DNA of 64,000 nt from Neorhizobium lilium (lineage in GTDB: Bacteria; Pseudomonadota; Alphaproteobacteria; Rhizobiales; Rhizobiaceae), in NCBI RefSeq assembly GCF_004053875.1, contig NZ_SBIP01000003.1, positions 434,001 to 498,000 on the forward strand, written 5' to 3'. Shown piece after piece: positions 1-8,400 of the stretch (position 1 is its first letter; each line of letters begins with the position of its first letter). Below the pieces are notes generated by a model that was not told the DNA's origin, did not search any database, and worked only from the letters and a program-made list of their open reading frames with translations. Made by a program: the position numbers and the translations under genes.

Positions 1-644
1 GCCACCATTGCCATGTTGATCTTGCCGAGCTTGATCACCGCCTGCGTGCGGCTATCGACGTTGAGCTTCAAGAGGATGGCCGAGACATGCGCTTTGATGG
101 TCGCCTCTGAAACCTTCAGCTCATAGGCAATCTGCTTGTTGAGCAGGCCTTCGCCGAGCATGGAAAGCACTCTGCTCTGCTGCGGCGTCAGCGTCTTCAA
201 CCGGTCCATCAACTCGTGGAGGCCCTGCTCGTCTTCGCTAGGTGTCGCGTCGTGCATAGGCGCCCAGATGCCGCCGTCGAGCACGGTCTGGATCCCGGTG
301 CGGATGTCGCTGAGCCCCGAGGATTTGGAGATGAAGCCGGAGGCGCCAAGCTCAAGCGCCCGCCGGATCGTGGCGCAGTCGTCGCTGGCGGTCACGATGA
401 CGATGGGCAGGCACGGAAATTCTGCCCTGAGGCTCATCAGGCCGGAAAAGCCGCTGACCCCCGGCATGGCAAGGTCGAGCAGCATCAGGTCGGCTTGGCG
501 ATAATGCTCCGATGCTTGCCGTGCGGCCTCGAAATCGCCTGCCTCAATGATGGCGAGCTCCTGCGCAATGCCCTGCACCGCCTGGCTCAGCGCACCGCGG
601 AACAAGGGGTGGTCGTCTGCAATGATGATTGTAAGTGTCTGCAT
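1..644 (-). CDS. LuxR/NarL-family response regulator (C-terminal end cut by window edge)
   Basis: Two-component response regulator that would activate or repress transcription after phosphorylation by a partner kinase. The start is the ATG read leftward from 644 and 214 codons are visible. An N-terminal receiver domain shows the acidic pair in IIADDHP (residues 10-11), the phospho-acceptor Asp57 in LLDLAMPG and the conserved Lys107 in FISKSS. A LuxR-type helix-turn-helix follows from about residue 152 (LTPQQSRVLSMLGEG...NKQIAYELKVSEATIKAHVS). The stop codon lies outside the window. No kinase gene is adjacent. In related bacteria this receiver-HTH type can be paired with hybrid kinases like the one at 27283-30795, but that pairing is only a guess. 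Target genes are unknown. Confidence 0.9.
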   Translation of the reverse strand, partial: MQTLTIIIADDHPLFRGALSQAVQGIAQELAIIEAGDFEAARQASEHYRQADLMLLDLAMPGVSGFSGLMSLRAEFPCLPIVIVTASDDCATIRRALELGASGFISKSSGLSDIRTGIQTVLDGGIWAPMHDATPSEDEQGLHELMDRLKTLTPQQSRVLSMLGEGLLNKQIAYELKVSEATIKAHVSAILLKLNVDSRTQAVIKLGKINMAMV

Positions 645-838
645 TTCCACGCCCCCTCCCAAGGACATAGTCGTGCTGGTGAAGTCTCCCTTGGCAATTT
701 GTAACCCTGCGCGCCGCAGGATACAAGAGCGGAAACCACGCCACCCGACAGTTGTGCAGGCGGGTCAAAGTAGGGGTCGCCGCCTGTTTCGCTTCGCCTC
801 ATCCGCGTTGCAATGGACAAGAACCCGGTTTTGCGGGT

Positions 839-856
839 AACGGTCCCGAGACCGTT
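839..856. promoter_or_regulatory. Inverted repeat just upstream of the DUF952 gene
   Basis: A perfect 7-bp inverted repeat, AACGGTC-ccga-GACCGTT, ends 16 bases before the ATG at 873. It could be an operator, or an RNA hairpin that affects translation initiation. No bound factor can be named from sequence. Confidence 0.4.
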
Positions 857-872
857 ATTTCGAAAGTCCGTG

Positions 873-1220
873 ATGACCGATATTGTCTACAAAATCGTGC
901 CGGAGACGCTGTGGCGGACGGCAAAGGAAAAGGGCGTCTTCGAAGGCGCCGAGATCGATCTGAGGGATGGCTTCATCCATTTCTCGACCGGCGCCCAGGT
1001 TCGCGAGACGGCGCGGCTGCATTTCGCCAGCCTGACCGGCCTGCTGCTGGTGGCGGTGGATGCGACGGCGCTGGGCGAGGCGCTGCGCTATGAGCCCTCC
1101 CGCGGCGGCGATCTCTTTCCGCATCTCTATGCGGACCTGCCCACCTCTTCCGTGCTTTGGGAAATGCCGCTGCTGATCGGCGTCGATGGACGCCATGCCT
1201 TTCCGGAGATCATGCCGTGA
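873..1220 (+). CDS. DUF952 domain-containing protein
   Basis: A 115-residue protein of the DUF952 family, whose biochemical function is not established. The family pattern is visible as IVYKI near the N-terminus, then DGFIHFSTGAQVRETARLHF and a C-terminal FPHLYADLP stretch. There is no signal peptide or membrane segment, so it is probably cytoplasmic. The ATG at 873 was preferred to upstream starts because homology begins at MTDIVYKI. Its stop overlaps the GTG start of pyrD (GTGA, 1217-1220), which implies co-transcription and translational coupling. DUF952 next to pyrD is, as I recall, a common arrangement in rhizobia. Confidence 0.85.
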   Translation: MTDIVYKIVPETLWRTAKEKGVFEGAEIDLRDGFIHFSTGAQVRETARLHFASLTGLLLVAVDATALGEALRYEPSRGGDLFPHLYADLPTSSVLWEMPLLIGVDGRHAFPEIMP

Positions 1221-2296
1221 TTGGTCCTCTCTCGGCCCTTGCCTCGCGTAGCCTGTTCGCTTTCGATCCGGAAACCGCACATGGTCTCTCTATTGCCGCC
1301 TTGAAGAGCGGCGTGCTGCCGGCCTGCCGATTAGGCGAGGATGCAAGGCTCGTCCAGACGATTGCCGGCATCCGCTTTCCCAATCCGCTCGGTCTTGCCG
1401 CCGGCTATGACAAGAATGCCGAAGTGCCGGACGCCGTGTTGAAGCTCGGCTTCGGCTTTACCGAAGTCGGCACCCTGACGCCGAAGCCCCAGGCAGGCAA
1501 TGACAAGCCACGCATTTTCCGGCTGGTCCAGGACCGCGGCGTCATCAACCAGCTCGGCTTCAACAATGAAGGCCATGACGCGGCCTTTGCGCGTCTCGCT
1601 GCCCGCGCCGGCCGGCCCGGCATCGTCGGCGTCAACATCGGTGCCAACAAGGATGCGACGGACCGTGTGGCGGATTACGTCGCCGGCATCCGCCGATTCT
1701 ACGCGCTTGCCACCTATTTCACGGTCAACATCTCTTCGCCCAACACGCCGGGCCTGCGCGACCTGCAGGCGCGTGAAAGCCTGAACATCCTGCTGGACGC
1801 GGTTTTGGCTGCGCGTGCCGAGGAAGCGACAAAACATGGGCGTTCGGTTCCGGTATTTCTGAAGATCGCGCCGGACCTGACGGACGAGGGACTGGACGAC
1901 ATTGCGGCCGAAGCTCTGTCCCATCCGCTGGATGGGCTGATTGTCTCCAATACCACGCTTGCCCGCGACGGTTTGAAGGACAAGGCAATGGCAGGGCAGG
2001 CGGGCGGCTTGTCGGGAGCGCCGCTGTTTACGCTCTCCACGAAAGTGTTGGCTAAAGTTCGCAAGCGGGTCGGTCCGGCCCTGCCGATCATTGGTGTCGG
2101 TGGTGTTGGCAGCGCCCGGGATGCCATGGAGAAGATCTGCGCGGGTGCAGACCTCGTGCAGCTCTATTCCTGCATGGTCTATGAGGGGCCGAGCCTCGCC
2201 TCCACCATCGTCAAGGGCCTCTCGGCGCTGATGGATCGGGACGGAGTTGCGTCGATCCGCGAGCTGCGCGACAGCCGGCTCGCGGAGTGGGTTTGA
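1217..2296 (+). CDS. pyrD: Dihydroorotate dehydrogenase (quinone), class 2
   Basis: Oxidises dihydroorotate to orotate in de novo pyrimidine synthesis, passing electrons through FMN to membrane quinone. The 359-residue protein has the N-terminal helical segment typical of membrane-associated class 2 enzymes (LASRSLFAFDPETAHGLS). It also has the phosphate/FMN motifs NPLGLAAGYDKN and IIGVGGVGSARDA, and NISSPNTPGLR, whose serine region holds the catalytic base of class 2 enzymes. The GTG at 1217, overlapping the preceding stop, gives the usual family N-terminus. It converges with the MATE gene, with only 7 bases between the two stops. Confidence 0.96.
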   Translation: MIGPLSALASRSLFAFDPETAHGLSIAALKSGVLPACRLGEDARLVQTIAGIRFPNPLGLAAGYDKNAEVPDAVLKLGFGFTEVGTLTPKPQAGNDKPRIFRLVQDRGVINQLGFNNEGHDAAFARLAARAGRPGIVGVNIGANKDATDRVADYVAGIRRFYALATYFTVNISSPNTPGLRDLQARESLNILLDAVLAARAEEATKHGRSVPVFLKIAPDLTDEGLDDIAAEALSHPLDGLIVSNTTLARDGLKDKAMAGQAGGLSGAPLFTLSTKVLAKVRKRVGPALPIIGVGGVGSARDAMEKICAGADLVQLYSCMVYEGPSLASTIVKGLSALMDRDGVASIRELRDSRLAEWV

Positions 2297-2303
2297 TCTC
2301 CTT

Positions 2304-3650
2304 CTATAAGCCGAAGCTCTGACGCGCCTTTCGCGGCACCATGGCTGCCAGAAACAGGCCGCGCATCAGCAGCAAGAGGTTGAGCGACAGCCACAGCCCG
2401 TGATTGCCCATCGGCGGCACGAGAACCGCAAGGCTGCCGCAATAGATCACGAAGGATAGGATCATCATGTTGCGCATCTCGCGCGACCAGGTGGCGCCGA
2501 TGAAGATGCCGTCCATCTGGAAGGCGAGCGCGCCGGTCAGGCCGGTTAGCGCCGCCCATGGCAGATAGACCGCCGCCGCCTGCTGCACTTCTTGCGAGGT
2601 GGTCAGTGTCTGGATTATCGCCGGCCCGAAGGCGATGAAGAAGAGGCCGACCATGCCGGCCATGGCAAAGGACCAGAAGCCGGTGAGCCTTAGCATCCGG
2701 TCAAAGGCCGGCCGGAAACGGGCGCCGACGGCCCGGCCCGCCAGTTGCTCGGCCGCTCCCGCCAAGCCGTCCAGGAAAAAGGCCGACAGCATGAAGATGT
2801 TCATCAGCACGGCATTGGCCGCCAGCGTCACCGCGCCGAAGCTCGATCCCACCCGTGTCAGCAGCGCGAAGGCGCCATTGAGGATCAGCGAGCGGATCAG
2901 GATGTCGGCATTCAGCTGGAAAAGCTGGCGGAGCTTGCCGGGGTCGATGATCTCGACGCGGCTTGGGCGATGCGCAGCCGAAAACTGCCGGCTGACGATC
3001 GCAAGCCCCATGACGAGCCCCACCACTTCAGCCGCCGCCGTCGCCCAGGCGACACCCGCGACGCCCCAGCCGAGCACCAGGCCGAACAGGATGGCAAGCA
3101 GGATATTGGTGCCGTTGAGCACGATCTGCAGCAGCAGGGCGAGCGAGCCCTTGCCGCGGCCGAGCACGAAGCCGAGGATGGCGAAGTTGGCAAAGGTTAC
3201 CGGGCTTGTCAGCATACGGATGCCGAAATACTGCCGGGTCACGGCAGCGACCTCGGCGTCGCCGGTCATCAGGTCGGGCGCGGTGGCCAGGATCAGGGGC
3301 GAAAGCGCCAGCATCAGCAGTCCAAGCGCCACCGCGCTGATCATCGCCCGGTAGAAGACCGCCTGCTGTTCACGGATATCGCCGCGACCGAAAGCCTGCG
3401 CCACCAGTCCGGTCGTGGAGGTGCGAAAGAAGCTCAGGCTGCCATAGATCAGGTCGAAGAGGATGGCGCCGATCGCAAGCCCTGCCAGCGCCTCCGGTCG
3501 TCCGAGATGGCCGACGACGGCCGTATCCGTCAGCCCGAGCAGCGGCGTCGTCAGGAAGCCGAGCGTCATCGGCACGGCGATGCCCAGCACAAGACGGTGC
3601 GTGACTTCGAAGGGCCTGGTTGTCTCCGCCTGCTGGTTCGCAGTGTCCAT
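2304..3650 (-). CDS. MATE family efflux transporter (DinF/NorM-like)
   Basis: A 448-residue inner-membrane protein with about 12 hydrophobic helices arranged as two related halves, as in MATE cation/drug antiporters. The N-terminal half has VPMTLGFLTTPLLGLTDTAVVGHLG and the second half a matching LTRVGSSFGAVTLAANAVLMNIFML region. It probably exports toxic organic compounds in exchange for H+ or Na+; the substrate is unknown. It is the last gene of a three-gene leftward operon and starts 2 bases after the stop of the CAP lipoprotein gene, so translation is probably coupled. Confidence 0.93.
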   Translation of the reverse strand: MDTANQQAETTRPFEVTHRLVLGIAVPMTLGFLTTPLLGLTDTAVVGHLGRPEALAGLAIGAILFDLIYGSLSFFRTSTTGLVAQAFGRGDIREQQAVFYRAMISAVALGLLMLALSPLILATAPDLMTGDAEVAAVTRQYFGIRMLTSPVTFANFAILGFVLGRGKGSLALLLQIVLNGTNILLAILFGLVLGWGVAGVAWATAAAEVVGLVMGLAIVSRQFSAAHRPSRVEIIDPGKLRQLFQLNADILIRSLILNGAFALLTRVGSSFGAVTLAANAVLMNIFMLSAFFLDGLAGAAEQLAGRAVGARFRPAFDRMLRLTGFWSFAMAGMVGLFFIAFGPAIIQTLTTSQEVQQAAAVYLPWAALTGLTGALAFQMDGIFIGATWSREMRNMMILSFVIYCGSLAVLVPPMGNHGLWLSLNLLLLMRGLFLAAMVPRKARQSFGL

Positions 3651-3652
3651 GC

Positions 3653-4147
3653 TCAGCCCGAAAGCACCATGGCCCAGTAACTCCGCCCGTCACCGGCGCG
3701 CGCCATGGCGACGCCCAACCCCTTATAGGGTCCGAGCATGTTGGTGAGGTGCTTTGGCGAATTGATCCAGGCAGTGACGGCCGCATCGACGCTGCTCTGG
3801 CCGCTTGCAATGTTTTCGGCAACGGGAAGCTGCACGTCGCTCTTCTTCATGCGGTTGCCGAAATCGTCGCCGAAGCCGATCAAGTGCTTCATCTCGCCGG
3901 CCTTGGCCATGCGCACGGCCTGGACGGCGGCGGCTTTGCGAGCGGGCGCGTCGAGCGTCAGTGCGGCAAGCCCTCGGCTCTGCCGCAGCTTGTTGACCGC
4001 AGGAAGCGCTGCTGCCGTCTGGTCGCTGGCGCCGGGCGTCGGTGTCGGCGCCAGAACGGATGTGGTAGAACAGCCTGCCAGCACGAGCCCCATGCCGGAC
4101 AGGACGAGGAAATGCCGGCGCGACGGCCTCATCAGTTGCATGGTCAT
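3653..4147 (-). CDS. CAP-domain (SCP-like) lipoprotein
   Basis: A 164-residue exported protein. The N-terminus is basic, then hydrophobic, and ends in the lipobox LVLAGC (Cys26), so it should be lipidated and membrane-anchored facing the periplasm. The mature part is a CAP/SCP domain: VNKLRQSRGLAALTLD, AGEMKHLIGFGDDFGNR, VAENIASG and AVTAWINSPKHLTNML. CAP proteins have varied roles (lipid or glycan binding, proteolysis), and none can be assigned here. It starts 1 base after the DUF6460 stop and is followed directly by the MATE gene. The ATG at 4147 is the longest start; ATGs two and five codons later would keep the lipobox. Confidence 0.85.
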   Translation of the reverse strand: MTMQLMRPSRRHFLVLSGMGLVLAGCSTTSVLAPTPTPGASDQTAAALPAVNKLRQSRGLAALTLDAPARKAAAVQAVRMAKAGEMKHLIGFGDDFGNRMKKSDVQLPVAENIASGQSSVDAAVTAWINSPKHLTNMLGPYKGLGVAMARAGDGRSYWAMVLSG

Positions 4148-4148
4148 G

Positions 4149-4415
4149 TCAGCGTCGGTAGCTCATTAGGCGCAGGATGATGAAGACGGGGATGACGACG
4201 ATGGCGCCGAGCATGAGATAATTGCCGACCCTGCCCATGGCGACGAAACCGTTGTACCACAGGTCCAGGAAGTGATAGCGCAGGCTGCTGACGATATTGT
4301 CCGGCGTGAAGCCCAGGAAGGCCAGCACGAAACCCACGATGAGGCAGACCACGACCAGCTTGATGATCGTTCGGCCGGGCGAGTCGCCCAGGAAATTGTT
4401 GACCCCATTCGCCAT
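4149..4415 (-). CDS. Small integral membrane protein, DUF6460-like
   Basis: An 88-residue protein with two strong transmembrane segments (around IIKLVVVCLIVGFVLAFLGF and YLMLGAIVVIPVFIILRLM). They are separated by a short loop containing SSLRYHFLDLWYNGF. It matches the small rhizobial membrane family I recall as DUF6460, of unknown function. It is the first gene of the leftward operon with the CAP lipoprotein and the MATE transporter. The operon promoter must lie in the 134-base gap shared with the divergent methyltransferase gene. Confidence 0.75.
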   Translation of the reverse strand: MANGVNNFLGDSPGRTIIKLVVVCLIVGFVLAFLGFTPDNIVSSLRYHFLDLWYNGFVAMGRVGNYLMLGAIVVIPVFIILRLMSYRR

Positions 4416-4549
4416 TTCAGTTTTCTCCGAATTGCCCAGAAGGCATAGCCGCGCCCGTGCGGCATCGCAAGCGGGCAGCGCCTCCTCAGATAGAAGTTGA
4501 GTTTTTTTGTGGCCTCGGCGAAGAACCTATCTTTCCGTGGGGTACTGAC

Positions 4550-5509
4550 ATGACGCCGAAAGCCAGACACACAAACCGGTTCTCTTCCGGCGACCCGATT
4601 GCCGACCGCCGCACGGACTATGCCCGCATGCTGGCCGAGACCGGCGATTGGGCAGCGGCAGTCGAACTGATGGAACAGGCGCTGGAACTGGTGCCCAGAT
4701 GGGCGGCCGGCTGGTTCAGGCTCGGCGAATACCGTCAGAAAGCCCAGCCCGACGCGGTGAAGTCGCATGGCGCGGCCAACGCCTATCGTCAGGCCCTGGC
4801 GCTCGAACCGGAGGATGTCTTCGGCGCGCGCCTCAAGCTTGCTTTGCTTGGCAAGGAGCAGACGCCGGCCAGCCCGCCCAGTCGCTATGTGGAAGGCCTG
4901 TTCGACGATTACGCAGATCGCTTCGATACGGCACTGGTCGAAAAGCTGGAATACTCGGTGCCAGGCAAGCTGGCAGCGCTCGTTGCTCCCCATGCGCCTT
5001 TCTCCAGCGTGGTCGATCTCGGCTGCGGCACAGGCCTGTTCGGCGCCGAGATCAGGGAGAGGGCGGGCCGTCTCGAAGGCTTCGACCTGTCCGCCAACAT
5101 GCTTGCCAGGGCAGCGGCCAAGGGACTTTACGACCATCTCGGGCAGGCCGATCTCAGCCGGCTTCCAGCCGAGTCTGGCCTGTTCTCGGAGGAATTGGCC
5201 GAGCACCGCGCCGACCTCGTCTCCGCTGCCGACGTTCTCATGTATCTCGGCTCGCTGGAAACCGTCTTTCCCTTGGTGCTAGACCTTCTGGCACCCCGCG
5301 GCGTCTTCGCCTTTTCGGTAGAAGACGCCGGCGATGGCGAGACATTCCTGCTGAGGGATTCGCTACGCTATGCCCATTCGGAAGCCTATATCCGCATGCT
5401 GCTGGCTCGCTACGGACTGGAAGTTCTGGACGTGACCAAAACAGTCATTCGCATGGATGCCGGAAAGCCCATCCACGGCATTCTGTTTCTGTCGCGCAAG
5501 CCTTCCTGA
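4550..5509 (+). CDS. Class I SAM-dependent methyltransferase with N-terminal TPR segment
   Basis: A 319-residue predicted methyltransferase. Residues 1-110 contain two TPR-like helical repeats (GDWAAAVELMEQALELVP; AANAYRQALALEPEDVFGARL). The remainder is a Rossmann methyltransferase fold with motif I VVDLGCGTGLFGAEI and the downstream acidic/hydrophobic strand EGFDLSANML. It contains the VEGLFDDYADRFD lead-in typical of this TPR-methyltransferase group. The substrate is unknown. The ATG at 4550 was chosen because the upstream in-frame segment is non-homologous low-complexity sequence. It is divergent from the DUF6460 operon. Confidence 0.88.
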   Translation: MTPKARHTNRFSSGDPIADRRTDYARMLAETGDWAAAVELMEQALELVPRWAAGWFRLGEYRQKAQPDAVKSHGAANAYRQALALEPEDVFGARLKLALLGKEQTPASPPSRYVEGLFDDYADRFDTALVEKLEYSVPGKLAALVAPHAPFSSVVDLGCGTGLFGAEIRERAGRLEGFDLSANMLARAAAKGLYDHLGQADLSRLPAESGLFSEELAEHRADLVSAADVLMYLGSLETVFPLVLDLLAPRGVFAFSVEDAGDGETFLLRDSLRYAHSEAYIRMLLARYGLEVLDVTKTVIRMDAGKPIHGILFLSRKPS

Positions 5510-5612
5510 CGATCAGCTTCGTGCGTTCTAGGCAGGCGAGCCGGAAGCTGCGTGAAACCTTCTTGCCCATGCCGATGTTGCGTTGCACTATGCTGCAAAC
5601 AAGGGAGCACGA

Positions 5613-6263
5613 ATGGCGGATCAGGAGCAGGCGCGCAAACGCATGATCGGGTTCTACAGCATGGACCCGGCCCGCCATACGCCGCTGGAGGATGCCCAGG
5701 GCATTTTCATCAGCGCCATGGTTGCGGCCCTCGGGCTCTATCTGCTCAACCAGGTCGGCCTTCTTACCAGCGGTACGGCCGGCGTCGCCTTCCTGCTGCA
5801 CTATGCCTTCGACATCCCGTTCGGCATTCTCTTCTTCGTCGTCAATCTACCCTTTTACTACCTGTCCTTCCGGCGGCTGGGCCTCGGCTTTTCCGTCAAG
5901 ACTTTCGGCGCGATCGCACTCGTCTCTGTCATTTCGGAACTGGAGCGACGCTTCCTCGTCATCCAGTATATTGATCCGTTCTGGGCAGCTTTGCTGGCAG
6001 GCATCCTGATCGGCTTCGGCCTGCTCGGCCTCTACCGCCACCGGGCATCGCTTGGCGGGATCGGCATCCTCGCCATCTATATCCAGGATCGGTTCAAGAT
6101 CCCGGCGGGGCTGGTGCAGCTCGCCTTCGACCTCTGCGTCATGGCTGCCGCCTTCTTTGTGGTGAGCCCGGCCACGGTGCTCTGGTCGCTGCTGAGCGCC
6201 GTGATCCTGAACCTGCTTCTCACCATTAATCATCGCTCCGACCGCTATATCGCGGTGCGCTGA
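5613..6263 (+). CDS. YitT family integral membrane protein
   Basis: A 216-residue inner-membrane protein with about six hydrophobic helices. It contains the YitT/DUF161 signatures LLTSGTAGVAFLLHY near helix 2 and LLGLYRHRASLGGIGILA, a glycine-rich loop conserved in the family. The transported molecule is unknown. The ATG at 5613 has a clear ribosome site (GGGAG) a few bases upstream, which favours it over an ATG 30 bases earlier. It converges with the AhpD-like gene, with 10 bases between the stops. Confidence 0.88.
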   Translation: MADQEQARKRMIGFYSMDPARHTPLEDAQGIFISAMVAALGLYLLNQVGLLTSGTAGVAFLLHYAFDIPFGILFFVVNLPFYYLSFRRLGLGFSVKTFGAIALVSVISELERRFLVIQYIDPFWAALLAGILIGFGLLGLYRHRASLGGIGILAIYIQDRFKIPAGLVQLAFDLCVMAAAFFVVSPATVLWSLLSAVILNLLLTINHRSDRYIAVR

Positions 6264-6273
6264 TCGACCCGCC

Positions 6274-6735
6274 TCATGCAGCCTTGGCGGTTTTGTCGAG
6301 CGGGTGTTGGGAGCGGAAGCCGACGGCAAGGCGGTTCCAGACGTTGATCGCGCCAATCGCCACCGTGATCTTGGTCATCTCCTCTTCGGTGAAATGCGCT
6401 TTTAGGGCCTCATAAGCGCCGTCCGGAATCCCGGTTTCGGAAATCTTCGTCACCGCATCGACCCAGCCGAGCAATGCGCGTTCCTTGTCGTCATAGACCG
6501 GCGATTCCCACCAGACGCTCATCAGGTTGATCCACTGCTCGGACAAGCCGTCATGGCGGCTTTCCTTGACGTGCATGTCCACGCAGAAGGCGCAGCCGTT
6601 GATGATGGAGGCTCTAAGCTTGATCAGGTGAATGAAGCGGCGCTCGAGGCCGGAATTCTGAACGTAGTTTTCGAGGTCTGTCACGGCCTTGAAAGCGTCA
6701 GGAGCGGCTTTGTAGTAGTTGAAACGGGGGTGCAT
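6274..6735 (-). CDS. Carboxymuconolactone decarboxylase family protein (AhpD-like)
   Basis: A 153-residue all-helical protein of the AhpD/CMD superfamily. The redox motif CAFCVDMH (Cys-x-x-Cys followed by His) is intact. This predicts peroxidase or disulfide-reductase activity of the AhpD type rather than true carboxymuconolactone decarboxylation. The start at 6735 has a strong AAGGAGA ribosome site; an upstream in-frame extension would overlap the end of the Rrf2 gene and was rejected. It lies 25 bases downstream of the Rrf2 regulator on the same strand, so the two form an operon, probably responsive to redox or peroxide stress. Confidence 0.9.
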   Translation of the reverse strand: MHPRFNYYKAAPDAFKAVTDLENYVQNSGLERRFIHLIKLRASIINGCAFCVDMHVKESRHDGLSEQWINLMSVWWESPVYDDKERALLGWVDAVTKISETGIPDGAYEALKAHFTEEEMTKITVAIGAINVWNRLAVGFRSQHPLDKTAKAA

Positions 6736-6760
6736 GATCTTCTCCTTGGGTTGTGGCACG

Positions 6761-7261
6761 TCAGCGCGCCTTTTTGCGTTCGTTAAGTTGGAGGAAGGCA
6801 CAGCCGCGCGCGGCAATGCCTCCGTCGTCGGATGCGGCAAGATCTGCCAGAATGTCGGCGATCGTTACCTTGGAGAGCTCGGCCCGATAAGCCTTCTCGG
6901 CCTTCAGCATCGCGGCGTTGATGCCGCAAGGCTTGGTGAAGTAGCGGCCCGGCAGTGGGTTCGGCCCGCGCTGGCGGATCTCGGCGCAGCGGAAAGCGGC
7001 GGCCGGTCCTTCGACGGCCAGCACGATGTCGAGCAGGGTGGTTTCTTCGGGCTTGCGCGCCGATCGGTAGCCGCCTTTGGGGCCGGGCACGGTGGCAACC
7101 AGACCGGCGCCCGACAGCGCCTGCATGTGCTTGAGGAGATAGCTGGTCGATACCCCATGAAACTCCGCCAGCGCCGCAGCAGACAGGACGCTCCCGTCAG
7201 GCAGTCCCGAAAGAACCGCCATGCAATGGATTGCCTGCTCCACGCCGTCGCTCAGTTTCAT
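6761..7261 (-). CDS. Rrf2 family transcriptional regulator
   Basis: A 166-residue winged-helix DNA-binding protein. Residues 1-80 hold the Rrf2 HTH (SAAALAEFHGVSTSYLLKHMQAL) and wing (GLVATVPGPKGGYRSAR). Further on are cysteines in FRCAEIRQRG and TKPCGINAAM and one near the C-terminus (GCAFLQ). Their spacing does not match the compact Fe-S triad of IscR or NsrR, so whether it binds a cluster or uses thiols is uncertain. The second ATG (7261) is preferred because it sits 6 bases from AGGAG, while the first ATG abuts it. It probably controls itself and the AhpD-like gene through the dyad at 7274-7298. Confidence 0.92.
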   Translation of the reverse strand: MKLSDGVEQAIHCMAVLSGLPDGSVLSAAALAEFHGVSTSYLLKHMQALSGAGLVATVPGPKGGYRSARKPEETTLLDIVLAVEGPAAAFRCAEIRQRGPNPLPGRYFTKPCGINAAMLKAEKAYRAELSKVTIADILADLAASDDGGIAARGCAFLQLNERKKAR

Positions 7262-7273
7262 GACCATCTCCTA

Positions 7274-7313
7274 ATCATGGATAAAATATATCCACGATTA
7301 AAATCGATGTCAA
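7274..7313 (-). promoter_or_regulatory. Near-consensus sigma-70 promoter overlapped by a dyad operator
   Basis: Reading leftward, TTGACA occupies 7313-7308 and TATATT occupies 7290-7285, with exactly 17 bases between them. The -10 box lies inside a palindrome, TGGATA-aaata-TATCCA (7278-7294), extended to ATC.TGGATA...TATCCA.GAT (7274-7298). Such a strong promoter with a dyad over the -10 box is a classic repression layout. The Rrf2 protein encoded 13 bases downstream is the obvious candidate ligand. Confidence 0.8.
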
Positions 7314-7341
7314 TTGGCCAGATGAGATGCCACTCCTGATT

Positions 7342-8262
7342 CTAGCTAGGTACGGTTTTCGCCAGCCAGGACGCGAAGGCATCGGGCCAGGCCATGGAGG
7401 CGGTGCCGGGTCTGCCCATGCCGAAGCCGTGGCCGCCGTCGTCCAGCTGCAGCAGTTCCACCGGAATGCCCGCCTGTTCGCAGGCCGCTTGCATGAGCAG
7501 GGTGTTGTGCGGGTCCGACACCGGATCGTCCTTCGCCTGTGCCAGGAACATCGGCGGGCAATTGGCCTTCACATGCTCCTCGACCGACCATTCGGCGGTC
7601 AATGCCGGGTCCGGATGCTCACCGACCAGCATTTTCCGGCTGGAAGTCCGGTCATAGGGTGGCTTCAGCGTGATGATGGGATAGATCAGCGCTGCAAAGT
7701 CTGGCCGCGCCGAAATCTGGTCCGTCGCATCCACCCTTTCATAGGTGATGAAGGTTGACCGGGTTGCTGCAAGCCCGAGCAGATGACCGCCGGCAGAAAA
7801 GCCGAGAACCCCGATACGGTCTGCGTGGATATCGAAGCGGCTTGCGCCGGCACGGATCACCCGGATGGCGCGCTGGGCGTCCTGCAGGGGCGCGAGCGGC
7901 CCGGCTGCCCAGCCTTCGCCCGGAAGCCTGTAAGTGAGCACGAAGGCGGTAATGCCATGCGCATTGAGCCAGCGGGCCGCCGGCAGGGCCTCATTGCCGT
8001 TCTGGATGCGTCTGTAGCCGCCACCGGCCGCAATCAGCACCGCCATTCCGTTCGGTTCCTCCGCCTGAAACACCTCAAGACTTGGCGCGGAGACATTGCG
8101 CACTGCGCCGCCAGGACGCGTCCGGATAGGCCCGGGTGGACCGCCACCGCCTGGAGGCGTTGAGGGCCATAGGGCAAGGGGAGCCGGACCGGCGGCAAGC
8201 GGCCCGCGCGGAAAGAGCGCGGCAAGGCTGATGGCGGCGAGAATCGTGCGACGGGTTGGCAT
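7342..8262 (-). CDS. Exported alpha/beta-hydrolase (esterase/lipase family)
   Basis: A 306-residue hydrolase. The N-terminus MPTRRTILAAISLAALF has a twin-arginine-like pair and a hydrophobic stretch, suggesting export, possibly by Tat. The body shows the oxyanion region VLIAAGGGYRRI, the nucleophile elbow GFSAGGH, an aspartate in AKDDPVSD and a histidine in DDGGHGFGMG, which together form a plausible Ser-Asp-His triad. It resembles acetyl-xylan or carbohydrate esterases of the BD-FAE/Abhydrolase_3 type; the substrate is not proven. The ATG at 8262 is preferred because it starts the signal peptide. It is upstream of the Rrf2 promoter and is probably a separate unit. Confidence 0.85.
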   Translation of the reverse strand: MPTRRTILAAISLAALFPRGPLAAGPAPLALWPSTPPGGGGPPGPIRTRPGGAVRNVSAPSLEVFQAEEPNGMAVLIAAGGGYRRIQNGNEALPAARWLNAHGITAFVLTYRLPGEGWAAGPLAPLQDAQRAIRVIRAGASRFDIHADRIGVLGFSAGGHLLGLAATRSTFITYERVDATDQISARPDFAALIYPIITLKPPYDRTSSRKMLVGEHPDPALTAEWSVEEHVKANCPPMFLAQAKDDPVSDPHNTLLMQAACEQAGIPVELLQLDDGGHGFGMGRPGTASMAWPDAFASWLAKTVPS

Positions 8263-8400
8263 GGCGATCCGACAAATGAGACTTGACCTTAGGCACGCCC
8301 CGATTGCGGCAAAATTCAAGCGTCACCGGTATTTCCCTCAGCGCTCGCGTCTTCTCAATGGGCGCTGCCGAACTACATGTGCAGCGTGGATCGCATCGAA

